The notes under the pieces: generated by a model
Seen by the model: only the letters and a program-made list of their open reading frames with translations
Told to the model about the DNA's origin: nothing
Databases searched by the model: none
Source: GWA2-66-18 sp964537395
GTDB taxonomy: Bacteria; Elusimicrobiota; Elusimicrobia; UBA1565; UBA9628
Length of the DNA: 64,000 nt
Direction: 5' to 3'
Assembly: GCA_964537395.1 (NCBI GenBank)
Contig: CAZIBN010000003.1
Coordinates: forward strand, 9,687 to 73,686
Part shown: piece by piece, positions 1 through 9,532 of the stretch
How the letters are laid out: the number at the start of each line of letters is the position of its first letter
Numbering within the stretch: position 1 is the first letter of the stretch
Translations under genes and position numbers: made by a program

Positions 1-1112
1 TTCCAGCGCGCGGCCTCGAGGAAGTCGGCCTCGCGGCCGGCCAAGGTCTCGCGGCCGCCGCCGAACAGCTCGCGCAGGAACCAGCCCGTCTTGCCCGCGC
101 GGAAGAACAAGGGGTCGGAGTAGAGCACGAGCACTCGGGGCGACGGCCGGTGCGTGAGCGAATAGAAGGACTCGTCGTCGACGGCGAGCGCGTCCGCGCG
201 CGCCGCCACGCGACCGGCCCAGGAGGGCGCGGCCGTGTTCTCCGCGGCGGGCAGCGCCAACGCCGCGCGGACCTCGCCGCCCGCTGGAACTGAAGCCGAG
301 GTCGAGCCGGCGCGGCGATCGCCGACCCACAGGTCGAGCGGGGTGACCGCCGGGGCGACGGACGCCCCGAGACGGGCCTCGAGGCGCGGCGAGCGCGCGC
401 TCGAATCCGGGGCCGGCCCCGCGGAGACGAGCCACGCGTTGGCCAAAGCGGGAAAGCTCAGGCCGATCACGGCGGAGCCCTCAGGCAGGGACAGAACCTT
501 GGGGCCCGTGAGCCCGTGCCCCGCCCCATCGCCGAGGATGACGGCCGCGCGCTTGCGGCCGCGCGGCGAGGCCTCGAGCATGATCTTCACCGCGGCCAGC
601 GCCGCCGCCGTGTCCGTGCCGCGCCAGCCGGGGCGCGCGGCGGCGAGCGCGGCGTCGGCCGCGCGCGCGTCTCCCCAGGCGAGCGGCGCCTTGAGCTTCT
701 CGTCGAAGATCCCGACGGCGACGCGGTCGCCGGGCGCCAGGCGCTTGAGCAGCTGTCGGCCCGCGTCGCGCGCCGCGTCGAAGCGCACGCGCACGCCGTC
801 GCGCGCGCGCATCGAGTAGGACGCGTCGAGCATGAGCACGAGGTCGAGGCCTTCGCCGCCGGCCGCCGCGTCGGCCCGTCGCGAGGGCGCGGCCGCCGCG
901 AGGATCAGGGCCGCGAGCAAAACGCAGCGCGCGGCCATCAGCAGGACCTCGCGCAGGCGCGCCTTCGGCCGCGCGCGCGCGTCCACGGCCCGCAGCAAGG
1001 TGAGGTCTGAAAAAGAAATGCGCCGCGCCGTCCGTCGCGACAGCAGATGAAGCAGGACCGGAAGGCCCGCCAGGGGCAGCGCCCACAAAGCGGCGGGGAA
1101 GCCGAACCTCAC
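1..1112 (-). CDS. BatA-type VWA-domain membrane protein (3' end outside the window)
   Basis: Reading from a GTG at 1112 gives an open frame to the window edge, about 370 residues. It begins VRFGFPAALWALPLAGLPVL, a first membrane segment, followed by LLHLLSRRTARRISFSDL, the signature of the BatA N-terminal domain, and a second membrane segment (MAARCVLLAALILAAAA). A von Willebrand A domain follows with the MIDAS core DASYS near residue 93. The GTG overlaps the TGA of the DUF58 gene by 4 nt, so the genes are translationally coupled. BatA-family proteins act with MoxR ATPases and DUF58 proteins as envelope chaperone or assembly systems; the substrate here is unknown. The opposite-strand and other-frame reading frames here are low-complexity GC shadows. 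The C-terminus is not seen. Confidence 0.85.
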   Translation of the reverse strand, partial: MRFGFPAALWALPLAGLPVLLHLLSRRTARRISFSDLTLLRAVDARARPKARLREVLLMAARCVLLAALILAAAAPSRRADAAAGGEGLDLVLMLDASYSMRARDGVRVRFDAARDAGRQLLKRLAPGDRVAVGIFDEKLKAPLAWGDARAADAALAAARPGWRGTDTAAALAAVKIMLEASPRGRKRAAVILGDGAGHGLTGPKVLSLPEGSAVIGLSFPALANAWLVSAGPAPDSSARSPRLEARLGASVAPAVTPLDLWVGDRRAGSTSASVPAGGEVRAALALPAAENTAAPSWAGRVAARADALAVDDESFYSLTHRPSPRVLVLYSDPLFFRAGKTGWFLRELFGGGRETLAGREADFLEAARW

Positions 1113-1967
1113 CGGGAGAGCAGACGCCCGAGCGCCGCCTCCCAATGGCCGCCCGTCTCCGCGACGGCGTACGCCATCCCGGAGCGGCGAAGGGAGACCG
1201 CGTACGCGTCGGCCTGGCGCGCGAACGCGGCGCGGTAGGCGGGGGCGGCCTCGCGCGCGTCGACGAACAGGGGCTCGCCGCCCTCGAGGCCTTCCATCAG
1301 GCACGGGCCTTCGTACGGGAAGTCCCGTTCGTCGGGATCGATCGTGCGCACGATGAGGACCTCATGGCGCCGGGCCGCGAGCGAGCGCACGGCCTTCAGC
1401 GCCCCCGCGGTGTCGCCCATGAGGTCGGACACGAGCACAAGCATGCCTCGCCGGGGAAGTGCTTCCGCGGCGTTCTCGATCGCCTTCGCGAGGTCGGTCT
1501 CCTCCGAGGCCGTTAAGGCCGTCAGCGCTTCGTCGAAGGCCCCGAGCTGGGCGGCGCCCGCGCGTGGCGGCAGCGCCAGCTTGGCGCTCGCCGCGAAGGT
1601 CACCAGGCCGGCCTCGTCGCCCTGCGCCAAAGCGAGCCACGCGATCGCCGCCGCCACGCGCCGGCCCAGGTCGAGCTTCGACTGACGCCCGGCGCCCGCG
1701 TACGCCATCGAGCCGGAGGTGTCGAGCAGGACGAAGACAGGGATTCGGTCCTCGGCGCGGAACTCCCGGACATAGAAGCGATCGAGGCGCGCGTACGCCT
1801 TCCAGTCGATGCTCCGGGACTCGTCGCCGTAGGAATAGGGACGATGCTGGGCGAAATCGCGCGAGTGTCCGCGCGCCAAGGTCCGGTGCTTGCCCGGCGC
1901 GCCGGAGAGGCCCGAGGCGCGTCGAGGGGAAAGCGCCAGGCCCTTTAGTCGAGCCTGGGACGCGGGA

Positions 1968-1981
<14 letters not shown>
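1109..1981 (-). CDS. DUF58 family protein
   Basis: 290 residues. The DUF58 hallmark RPYSYGDESRSIDWKAYAR lies at residues 47-65, followed by a VWA-like fold with the metal-site motif DTSGSM at residues 87-92. No transmembrane segment is obvious, so it is probably a cytoplasmic or membrane-associated partner of the MoxR ATPase encoded just upstream. The start overlaps the end of moxR by 14 nt and the stop overlaps the BatA-like GTG by 4 nt, giving the conserved order MoxR-DUF58-BatA. DUF58 proteins are thought to bind substrate or metal in MoxR/VWA systems; the exact role is not established. Confidence 0.92.
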
Positions 1982-2956
<975 letters not shown>

Positions 2957-2960
<4 letters not shown>

Positions 2961-4027
2961 GAGGGTAGGTTAGCGTTTTTGCGGCGCAGGCTCCAGGATA
3001 TGAAAAAGGCGGCGCCGAGGGCGGCCGCGGCTGCCGCGGCGCCGAGCAGAATCTTGCGCATGGGGAGATCTTCCTTGATCGGTATGCGCGGGCTCGAGGC
3101 GAGCAGGCCCGGCACGGCCGAGGGCCCGGCCTTGAGGGCCGCGAGCGTGCCGATCATGAGCTCATCGGCCGCCGGTCCGCGCCCGAACAGCTGATAGCCC
3201 CAGTAGCCCCAGGGGAGATAGCCGACCGACAGCTTATCGCCGTTGGCTCCCGGCGCCCAGGAGAATACGGCGACGGGCCCCGCGGCGGTGGGTGCGGCAC
3301 GCACGGGGGCGGCCTTCGCCGACGTCGTGCCCGCCGTGGCCGCGGCCAGCTCACGCACGATCGCGGCCTGCTCGGCGGGCTTGGTCGCGTCCGCCTCCGA
3401 CAGCTTCTGGAAAATGATCTCCGAGCCCGAGCCCTGGATCACGAGCACGAACCCCTTGGCCGTCTCGTTATCGAGCAGCGCCCGCGCGCGCAGGCCGCCG
3501 CCGAGGGACAGCTCGAGCTGACCGTCGAGGCTGCGCGCCACGCCGCTCGACTGGACCGCGCCCTCGACCTTGCCGGTCTGGATCGCGCCGATCAGCGAGG
3601 GGAGCATCGCCTCGGGCGCGGCGCTCATGAGCACGGCCAGGTGCGGCATGCCGCCGGCCGCGAACAAAGCGAGCACGAGGCGGTCCTCGCCGCCGAGCTG
3701 AGCGCGCAGGAGATGGGCCGCCAGGCCGTTGCGGAACACGCGGGTCTCGACGCGCCCGGAGGAGCGATAATCCAGCTGGCTCGCGTCGCGCAGGCCGCCG
3801 AGCACGTCGTTGAGATAGCCGCGCACGCCCGCGGGGTTGTCGAGCGGCGCGGACGGGGCGCGCTTGACGATGAACGAGCTCGTCTCCGGGCCCTTGAGCG
3901 CGATGACGGCGTTAGGCACCTTGCCGCTGCCCATGATGTCGGCCCAGCCGGGGGGCGCCTCGAGCGTCGGGGCCGCGGCGCGCGCGAGCAGGGGAAAAAG
4001 CAGCACGACGGCGAGAGCGTTTCTCAT
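2957..4027 (-). CDS. Exported protein with C-terminal membrane anchor, function unknown
   Basis: About 356 residues from the ATG at 4027. This start puts a clean signal peptide at the N-terminus (MRNALAVVLLFPLLARAAA); the frame is open 13 codons further but that would bury the signal peptide. The body has a mixed alpha/beta look (PPGWADIMGSGKVPNAVIAL, then ETRVFRNGLAAHLLRAQL) resembling periplasmic proteins that sense or bind ligands, but I recognise no family. A single membrane helix (about residues 320-342, rich in Ala) is followed by a basic tail, so the bulk is probably periplasmic with a short cytoplasmic end. It is the first gene of the MoxR operon and overlaps moxR by 4 nt, so it may be a substrate or regulator of that system. 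Confidence 0.8.
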
Positions 4028-4182
4028 CGGGACCCGTAGTTTATCAGCCTCGGGACCCCCGCGCAATGGTTAACGAACCTCCAACCCGCGCTTCCGGGTG
4101 GAAGGTTGGCCGATCGACTCGGGCGCGGCAGAGGGAGCCCGACGCACGTCATAATTCACGCGGATACCGTTGCCTGAGGCCG

Positions 4183-4206
4183 GTCACTGTCGTTGACGAC
4201 AGTGAC
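4183..4206. repeat. Perfect 10-bp hairpin with 4-nt loop
   Basis: GTCACTGTCG, loop TTGA, CGACAGTGAC. It lies exactly where the broken VOC reading frame ends, in the otherwise gene-free stretch between 4027 and 4333. There is no U-run, so it is not a classical intrinsic terminator. It may be a deletion scar or a small palindromic repeat. Confidence 0.6.
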
Positions 4207-4348
4207 CATGTGAACAGTGTGGATAACTTCGACGCTCACGAACGAAGAGACGCGGCGCCGGTTTCTCGCGCCCGCCGCGTTCGTACCAGGCCTTGGCCTT
4301 CGTGAGATCGTCCACGGGATAGATGGCCGTCCTCACCCCCCTAAGCAT
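4184..4348 (-). pseudogene. Truncated glyoxalase/VOC-family gene remnant
   Basis: The frame starts MLRGVRTAIYPVDDLTKAKA followed by WYE, the typical first beta-alpha unit of a VOC (glyoxalase/bleomycin-resistance) domain. After residue 23 the sequence stops resembling the family and the frame ends after 54 codons, against about 120 for an intact VOC protein. The start is preceded by a good Shine-Dalgarno (AAAGGAG, about 5 nt spacing) and overlaps the end of the ceramidase-like gene by 16 nt, so it was once an operon partner. A perfect hairpin sits at the break point. It is probably not functional. Confidence 0.65.
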
Positions 4349-5103
4349 GAGTTCTCCTTTGCGGGAACAGCCCTGATGATGCACAGAGTCGCGGCCCCGG
4401 CCAAGAGGTGCTTGATCGTGTGGCCGCTCAGCGCGCCGATCGACGCGAGCACCTGGCGGTCGTAGGTCTCGAAGAGTTTGGCGGCGACATACAAGGTCAA
4501 GGCGGCGACTAACAGATTGTTAGTCAGGTATTTGCGAGGGTACAGCGCCAGGATGAGAGGAATCAGGACTATCGGCAAAAATTGGACGAGGATATAAGGG
4601 CGCAGGTCGCCGGCGCCTCTCGATTCGGTCCAGTACCAGTAGGCCGCGCTGGCCAGGCCGGCGGCCAGGAGCGGCAGCAAGGTCCGTCTCGACTCCGTCA
4701 CTCGCTCCTCGAGCAACAGGGAGAACAAAGCCATGAAGGCCACGGTCATGGGAAGGCGATCCCAGAGCAAGGTCGGGGTGGAGGGGGACAGGTGATAGTA
4801 CGCCGAGCCGAGGCTCACCAGAAGGACGCCCCCGCAAAGGGTGATGTAGGCGCTTCTGCACCTGGGCTCCGCCAGGCGGCGGCTTCGGGACAAGCCGTAC
4901 AGGCCCACCAACAAGAAGGGAAGGTTCGACAGCACATCCCCGAAATTCACGATGCCGGCGAATGAACGCGTGTCGGCGAACAGGTGATAGGCGGGATCCT
5001 GGGGGATGGGGGCGTGGAGCAAGGCCGCGAGCATGACGCAGGCCGCGAGAAGCAGGAGGATGGCCGCGCGGTATTGATCGGTCAGAAGCCGAAGATAACA
5101 CAT
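4333..5103 (-). CDS. Alkaline ceramidase-like (CREST superfamily) membrane protein
   Basis: About 256 residues from the ATG at 5103. The frame is open upstream to 5250, but that would overlap the divergent gene at 5159. There are seven or so hydrophobic helices. Family-like motifs include FADTRSFAGIVNFGDVLSNL near the N-terminus, SLGSAYYHLSPS and LWDRLPMTVAFMALFSLLLE, and C-terminal SGHTIKHLLAG. The Ser/His/Asp/His set in SAYYHL, DRLP and GHTIKH matches the zinc-hydrolase core of CREST proteins. The expected activity is amide hydrolysis on a lipid substrate, but bacterial members are poorly characterised. A 19-bp palindrome shared with the hairpin at 45482 lies inside the coding region (4507-4525). 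It overlaps the VOC remnant downstream. Confidence 0.75.
   Translation of the reverse strand: MCYLRLLTDQYRAAILLLLAACVMLAALLHAPIPQDPAYHLFADTRSFAGIVNFGDVLSNLPFLLVGLYGLSRSRRLAEPRCRSAYITLCGGVLLVSLGSAYYHLSPSTPTLLWDRLPMTVAFMALFSLLLEERVTESRRTLLPLLAAGLASAAYWYWTESRGAGDLRPYILVQFLPIVLIPLILALYPRKYLTNNLLVAALTLYVAAKLFETYDRQVLASIGALSGHTIKHLLAGAATLCIIRAVPAKENSCLGG
4507..4525. repeat. Palindrome sharing a 17-bp core with 45482-45502
   Basis: GACTAACA-GAT-TGTTAGTC, an 8-bp stem with a 3-nt loop, inside the ceramidase-like gene. The core ACTAACAGATTGTTAGT is identical in the intergenic hairpin 41 kb away. Confidence 0.6.
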
Positions 5104-5124
5104 TTTTCGTATCGCAACGCGCCC

Positions 5125-5153
5125 TTGATTCCCTCGCGGCTCGGGGCTATACT
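5125..5153 (+). promoter_or_regulatory. Sigma-70-type promoter of the GH5-like gene
   Basis: -35 TTGATT (5125-5130), 17-bp spacer, -10 TATACT (5148-5153). The ATG follows the -10 by only 5 nt, so the transcript should start at or within a base or two of the start codon (leaderless). Confidence 0.75.
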
Positions 5154-5158
5154 CCGGC

Positions 5159-6049
5159 ATGGCCTTCTCCCGGGGTCTTGCCGCCTTGGCCTTGCTTCTT
5201 TGCTCCGCCTCGTCGGGCTGGGCCGCCCCAGCCTTCGGCGACGGCGTCAACCTCCAGCCGTCTTACTACGCCGACGGCCGGCCCAACCTCGGCTGGAAGC
5301 TGATGAAGCGCTATGAGAAGATCAAGACCGTCCGCATCGAGATCGAGCCCGACAAGGCCGGCCAGGCGAAGGAGTGGATCGCGCAGGCTCATGCGCACGG
5401 CTACGCGGTGATCGCGACCTATCACAAGTTCTCGGCTTTGGGCTCCGATGATATCTCGGAGCTGCTCACCGCGGCGGAGTGGTGGCGCCGCCACTATGCC
5501 GGCCTCTCGGCCTCCGGCCCGGTCACCGTCAACCTGATGAACGAATGGGGCAGCCACGCGCTGACGCCCGCGGCCTATGCGAACGCGTATAACGACGCCA
5601 TCAGCGTCGTGCGCAAGGTCTACTCCGGGCCGATCGTGATCGACGTCCCGGGCTGGGGTCAGGAGACGGCCGTCGCCGCCGACGCGGTCAAGGGCCGCAA
5701 AGGCGCGGCCATCGCGGACCCAGGCATCATCCTCTCGGTGCACGTCTATCCCGCGGCATGGAACCGGGCGCTGAAGCATCCTCTGCGCGCGTCGGACCTC
5801 GACGACCTCGAAAGCGCGGGGCGCCCCTGCATCATCGGCGAGTTCGGAAGCGAAGGGAGCGGCAAGGCCGACTGGGCCGGCATCGTCGCGCACGCCAAGA
5901 AGAAGGGCTGGCCCGTTCTCGGCTGGGCGTGGAACGGCGACGGCGGCGGCATGAACATGGTCGCCCCGTCCTGGTCGGGCGAGCCCCATGCGGCCTCGTT
6001 CACGCCGGGGCCCTACTTCGATTCGATCTACTCCCGTCTGGGGCCCTAA
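5159..6049 (+). CDS. Exported glycoside hydrolase, GH5-like
   Basis: 296 residues with a signal peptide (LAALALLLCSASSGWAAP). The body reads as a (beta/alpha)8 clan-A hydrolase: FGDGVNLQPSYYADGRPNLG at the mature N-terminus, acid/base Glu129 in NLMNEWG, HVYPAAW on a later strand, and the nucleophile candidate Glu228 in IIGEFGSEG. The closing GWAWNGDGGG resembles the conserved Trp region. The family cleaves beta-1,4-linked glycans such as mannan or cellulose, but the exact substrate cannot be told. It stands alone, divergent from the ceramidase-like gene and convergent with brnA. Clan assignment is confident; the GH5 subfamily is not. Confidence 0.82.
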   Translation: MAFSRGLAALALLLCSASSGWAAPAFGDGVNLQPSYYADGRPNLGWKLMKRYEKIKTVRIEIEPDKAGQAKEWIAQAHAHGYAVIATYHKFSALGSDDISELLTAAEWWRRHYAGLSASGPVTVNLMNEWGSHALTPAAYANAYNDAISVVRKVYSGPIVIDVPGWGQETAVAADAVKGRKGAAIADPGIILSVHVYPAAWNRALKHPLRASDLDDLESAGRPCIIGEFGSEGSGKADWAGIVAHAKKKGWPVLGWAWNGDGGGMNMVAPSWSGEPHAASFTPGPYFDSIYSRLGP

Positions 6050-6110
6050 AGGGGGATCTAAGGCGCCGTGTTTAAACGGCAAACGAGGCCGCGATCGGCA
6101 GCAGCAATGG

Positions 6111-6386
6111 TTAGGCCCCGTGAGGCCTAAGTTCCTTTGCGATCCGCTCTGACAAAAACATCTTCAGGAGCGACTGATAGGGCACATCCCGCTTATTTGC
6201 CAGAAGCCGAAGCTCTTCAATCATCGATCCGGGAAGGCGCAGGGAAATGGATTTAAGCGAGGGCCGTAGATTGGAAAAAATGACGTTCTTTCCTTTCTTC
6301 CAATCCACATAGTCTGCCGAATCATGGGAGGCCCAAAAAGCCCTCTCCTCGGACTCGTTTTTAAACTTCGGGATCTTATTCTTCAT
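6111..6386 (-). CDS. brnA: CopG/BrnA-type antitoxin
   Basis: 91 residues. The N-terminal half (KIPKFKNESEERAFWASHDS, then ADYVDWKKGKNVIFSNL) matches the toxin-binding region of CopG-type antitoxins, and the C-terminal half holds a ribbon-helix-helix DNA-binding fold (LKSISLRLPGSMIEELRLLA, then KRDVPYQSLLKMFLSERI). It overlaps brnT by 11 nt and lies downstream of it, the usual order for BrnT-BrnA. The protein should neutralise BrnT and repress the shared promoter. It is AT-richer than its neighbours, consistent with mobility. Confidence 0.88.
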   Translation of the reverse strand: MKNKIPKFKNESEERAFWASHDSADYVDWKKGKNVIFSNLRPSLKSISLRLPGSMIEELRLLANKRDVPYQSLLKMFLSERIAKELRPHGA

Positions 6387-6681
6387 GATTCTTGTAGACC
6401 TCTCTCTCAGCCCGGCTCATGTCGCGAGCCGAAATGACCCGGACCATATGCTTGCGCGTGGTGAAAATGAGGAAGAGCCGCCGTGCTGCATCTGTGCGGC
6501 CCAGCACATAAAACCGGGGTTCTGAATGCGAGTGCGCCTCGTCAGGCGCTACAACGATCGGCTGATTGAAGAAAATCTGCTCACACTCGAACGGGCTGAC
6601 CTCGTGCTTGCGCCAAATCTTATCGATGTTCTCCTTGTCCCATTCGAACCCGAGGTACCTGGAGAAATCCGTTCCGCTCAC
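6376..6681 (-). CDS. brnT: BrnT-family ribonuclease toxin (DUF497)
   Basis: 101 residues from a GTG at 6681. LGFEWDKENIDKIWRKHEVS, then PFECEQIFF, is the BrnT signature. EPRFYVLGRTDAARRLFLIF and MVRVISARDMSRAEREVY supply the conserved Arg, His and Arg/Asp positions of the small RelE-like barrel. Characterised BrnT proteins cleave RNA and stall translation under stress. The GTG sits at the predicted transcription start of a perfect promoter and has no Shine-Dalgarno, so translation is probably leaderless. The ATG two bases upstream is followed at once by TGA and is not the start. Confidence 0.9.
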   Translation of the reverse strand: MSGTDFSRYLGFEWDKENIDKIWRKHEVSPFECEQIFFNQPIVVAPDEAHSHSEPRFYVLGRTDAARRLFLIFTTRKHMVRVISARDMSRAEREVYKNHEE

Positions 6682-6687
6682 ATCATT

Positions 6688-6716
6688 AGTATACTATGGA
6701 CATATACACATGTCAA
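6688..6716 (-). promoter_or_regulatory. Consensus brnTA promoter with embedded operator dyads
   Basis: On the minus strand: TTGACA (6716-6711), exactly 17 bp, TATACT (6693-6688). Two dyads overlap it: GACAT-N6-ATGTC (6699-6714) covering the -35 and spacer, and the perfect 8-bp AGTATACT (6688-6695) on the -10. A ribbon-helix-helix antitoxin such as BrnA would be expected to bind here for autorepression. The GTG start is 6 nt past the -10. Confidence 0.85.
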
Positions 6717-6729
6717 GACGCAAAGCGGC

Positions 6730-7755
6730 CTAACATTGTTCGGGAAAAGTCAGAACAAGCTTGCCGACCGTGTCGCCCGCTTCAAGAGCCCGGTGCGCGT
6801 CGGCGACGCGCTCGACCGGGAACTCCCTGACCGGCGCTTTGCTGAGGAGCCCGCGCGCCATCCAGTCGGCGATCGCGTCGAAGCCTTCCTTCGCGAGCTC
6901 GGCCTTGTCGGTCAGGAACACGACGTTGAACCCCATCACCGCCCGGTTCTTCGCCGTCATCTCGAGGGGGGAGAAGCGCGGCACCCTCAGCCAGTTCCAT
7001 GCGAGCGAGAGCTTCGACGGGCGTCCGCCGCGCGGGAACATCTCGGCGAAGCCGTAGATCACGAGCCGTCCGCCAAGCTTAAGCCGCTCGAAGCCCGGGC
7101 GCGGAGTCGTCACGCCGTTGGCGTCGAAGATCGCGTCGAAGCCGCCGGGCACGGCGGCGTCGAGCTCCTCCCACAGACGCTCCGACCGCACGGCCACGGA
7201 GTCCGCGCCGAACTCACGGGCGACCCCGGCCTTCTTCTCCGAGCCGACGACGGCGAGCGTCCAGCATCCCGCGAGCCGCGCCTGCTGCAGGAGCGCCGTG
7301 CCCACGCCTCCCGCCGCGGAGTGCACGAGCAGGATCTCGCCCTTTGAGACCTTCGCGACCTGATGCAGCGCGTGGTACGCGGTGAAGTGGACGGCGGGCA
7401 CGCCCGCGCAGTCGGCGAAGGACCAGTCCGGAGGCATCGTGCGCAGGCGCCCGGGCTCGCAGATCTGTATGGAAGAATAGCCGCCGAAGCGTGTGAAGCC
7501 GAACACGCGCGCGCCCGGCTTGAACAGCGGCGACTCGGACCGGTCCACAACGCCCGCGAACTCGAAGCCAGGCGTGATGGGATAATGGCCCTTCGCGGCC
7601 TCGTACCAGCCCTCGCGCACGATGGTGTCGGCGTAATTGATGCCCGCGGCGCGCACGCGCACGCGGACCTGGCCGGGGCCGGGAACGGGATCGGCCTCTT
7701 CGATGATCTCAAGGGCGTCATGCCCACCGGGACGGCGGACGAGCACTCTCTTCAT
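6730..7755 (-). CDS. Zinc-independent MDR oxidoreductase (quinone oxidoreductase/VAT-1-like)
   Basis: About 341 residues from MKRVLVRRPGG at 7755; an upstream ATG at 7764 is possible. The substrate domain contains VRAAGINYADTIVREGWY and PGFEFAGVVD; the Rossmann domain has AAGGVGTALLQQARLAG, the NADPH-binding glycine motif of the MDR superfamily. The structural and catalytic zinc cysteines of alcohol dehydrogenases are absent, pointing to quinone or enone reduction. WNWLRVPRFSPLEMTAKNRA matches the VAT-1/quinone reductase branch. It is divergent from the ExbB gene, sharing a 20-bp intergenic region in which each gene has its own -10 close to the start. Confidence 0.88.
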   Translation of the reverse strand: MKRVLVRRPGGHDALEIIEEADPVPGPGQVRVRVRAAGINYADTIVREGWYEAAKGHYPITPGFEFAGVVDRSESPLFKPGARVFGFTRFGGYSSIQICEPGRLRTMPPDWSFADCAGVPAVHFTAYHALHQVAKVSKGEILLVHSAAGGVGTALLQQARLAGCWTLAVVGSEKKAGVAREFGADSVAVRSERLWEELDAAVPGGFDAIFDANGVTTPRPGFERLKLGGRLVIYGFAEMFPRGGRPSKLSLAWNWLRVPRFSPLEMTAKNRAVMGFNVVFLTDKAELAKEGFDAIADWMARGLLSKAPVREFPVERVADAHRALEAGDTVGKLVLTFPEQC

Positions 7756-7762
7756 CGAACGC

Positions 7763-7779
7763 ATTATAGTAGGTATAAT
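7763..7779. promoter_or_regulatory. Back-to-back -10 elements for the MDR and exbB genes
   Basis: Minus strand TATAAT at 7768-7763, 7 nt before the MDR ATG. Plus strand TATAAT at 7774-7779, 7 nt before the ATG at 7787. The plus -35 position (7751-7756) reads TTCATC, a weak match; the minus -35 is not recognisable. Both transcripts would be leaderless or nearly so. Confidence 0.65.
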
Positions 7780-7786
7780 GCCGCCC

Positions 7787-8413
<627 letters not shown>

Positions 8414-8417
8414 AACA

Positions 8418-8834
8418 ATGAACGTCCCCACGGGGTCCAAGCGCCGGCGAGTCTTCGCCGAAATGAACCTCGTCCCGCTCATCGACGTCTCCCTGATCCT
8501 GGTCATCATCTTCATGGTGCTGACCCCGATCCTCGTCCAGCATCAGCTCACCGTGAAGCTGCCGAAGGCTTCCTCCGGGGAGCCCGCGGCCACGGATTCC
8601 GCCGTGACGATCCAGATCTCGCGCAACGGCGCCGTCACGATCGAAGGCATCGCCGTGAAGTGGGAGAAGGTCGAGCGAGAGATGACGCTGCGGCTGTCGA
8701 AGGCCGCGGGCAAGACCGTGCTGGTCCAGGCCGACCGCCTGACGCCGGTCGAGAAGGTCGTCACCATCCTCGACTTCGCCAAGAAGCTCGGCGTCGGCAA
8801 GCTCGGCATCGGGGTCACACCGGACGAGAAATGA
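8418..8834 (+). CDS. exbD: ExbD/TolR biopolymer transport protein
   Basis: 138 residues. A cytoplasmic N-terminus leads to one membrane helix, MNLVPLIDVSLILVIIFMVL, carrying the essential Asp (PLIDV), then a periplasmic domain with QISRNGAVTIEGIAV and VLVQADRLTPVEKVVTILD, both typical of ExbD/TolR. It begins 4 nt after exbB and its stop overlaps the next ATG (ATGA). It forms the proton-conducting complex with ExbB. Confidence 0.93.
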   Translation: MNVPTGSKRRRVFAEMNLVPLIDVSLILVIIFMVLTPILVQHQLTVKLPKASSGEPAATDSAVTIQISRNGAVTIEGIAVKWEKVEREMTLRLSKAAGKTVLVQADRLTPVEKVVTILDFAKKLGVGKLGIGVTPDEK

Positions 8835-9532
8835 CGAGCGCGCTCAAGCCGTTCCTCGCGCGCTCGGCGACTCTTCATACCGCCTTGCTGATCGCCGCCG
8901 CGTTCTATGTGCCGAGCGCCCTCAAGAAGTCCGACAAGGTGTACATCATCGATTTCGTCGGCGGTCCTGCCGTGATCCAATCCGCCGGGCCCATCGCGCC
9001 CGCGGAAACGGCCCCGGAGGCTGCGCCGGCGCGCCCCACGCAACAAGCGGAAGCCGATTCGTTCGCGACGAAGAAGCATCGCGGCATCGCGTTGCCGCGC
9101 CCGAGCCTGCTCCAGGGCTGGACCGACCGCAAGGCTCCGCCCAAGCCCTCGATGTCCGCCGGCGCCGAGTCGACGATGGCTCCGGCCCCCGGCGCGGCGG
9201 CGGGCATGCCCGGCAACGCCGCCGGCGTCGCCACCGACCTTCCCAACTTCCCGTATCCCTGGTACATCAGCCAGGTCCGCCAGATGCTGTGGGCCGCCTG
9301 GCAGAAGCGAATGCCCCCGTCGTCGGGGGAGGGCATCGTCATGTTCGCGATCCTGCGCAACGGCGCCTTCACCGACCTGCGCATGGAGTCGAGCTCCGGC
9401 GACAGCGACTTCGACAACGCGGCGATCGCGGCCGTCCAGGCCGCCGCGCCCTTCCCGGCCCTGCCCTCGGATTTCGGCGAGCCTTTTCTCAAGATCCACC
9501 TGACCTTGAAGTCGGAGTCCTCATGGCGATGA
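8831..9532 (+). CDS. TonB/TolA-like energy transducer
   Basis: 233 residues from the ATG overlapping the exbD stop. An N-terminal membrane anchor (LHTALLIAAAFYVPSAL) is followed by a Pro/Ala-rich periplasmic linker (about 45-145) and a TonB C-terminal-type domain: WYISQVRQMLWAAWQKRMPP, then MFAILRNGAFTDLRMESSSG and DSDFDNAAIAAVQAAAPFPA. The position after exbB-exbD supports the call. It transfers energy from the inner-membrane complex to outer-membrane partners. TolA is possible since no Pal or TolB is nearby to decide. Confidence 0.88.
   Translation: MTSALKPFLARSATLHTALLIAAAFYVPSALKKSDKVYIIDFVGGPAVIQSAGPIAPAETAPEAAPARPTQQAEADSFATKKHRGIALPRPSLLQGWTDRKAPPKPSMSAGAESTMAPAPGAAAGMPGNAAGVATDLPNFPYPWYISQVRQMLWAAWQKRMPPSSGEGIVMFAILRNGAFTDLRMESSSGDSDFDNAAIAAVQAAAPFPALPSDFGEPFLKIHLTLKSESSWR

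Noticed and set aside
481..1086. 201-codon minus-strand frame within the BatA-like gene
   Set aside because: It is Arg/Ala/Gly-only sequence in the wrong frame; the GTG-started frame from 1112 gives a recognisable BatA/VWA protein.
4384..4466. Plus-strand small frame over the end of the ceramidase-like gene
   Set aside because: No domain, no ribosome binding site, and it lies antisense to a clear membrane-protein gene.
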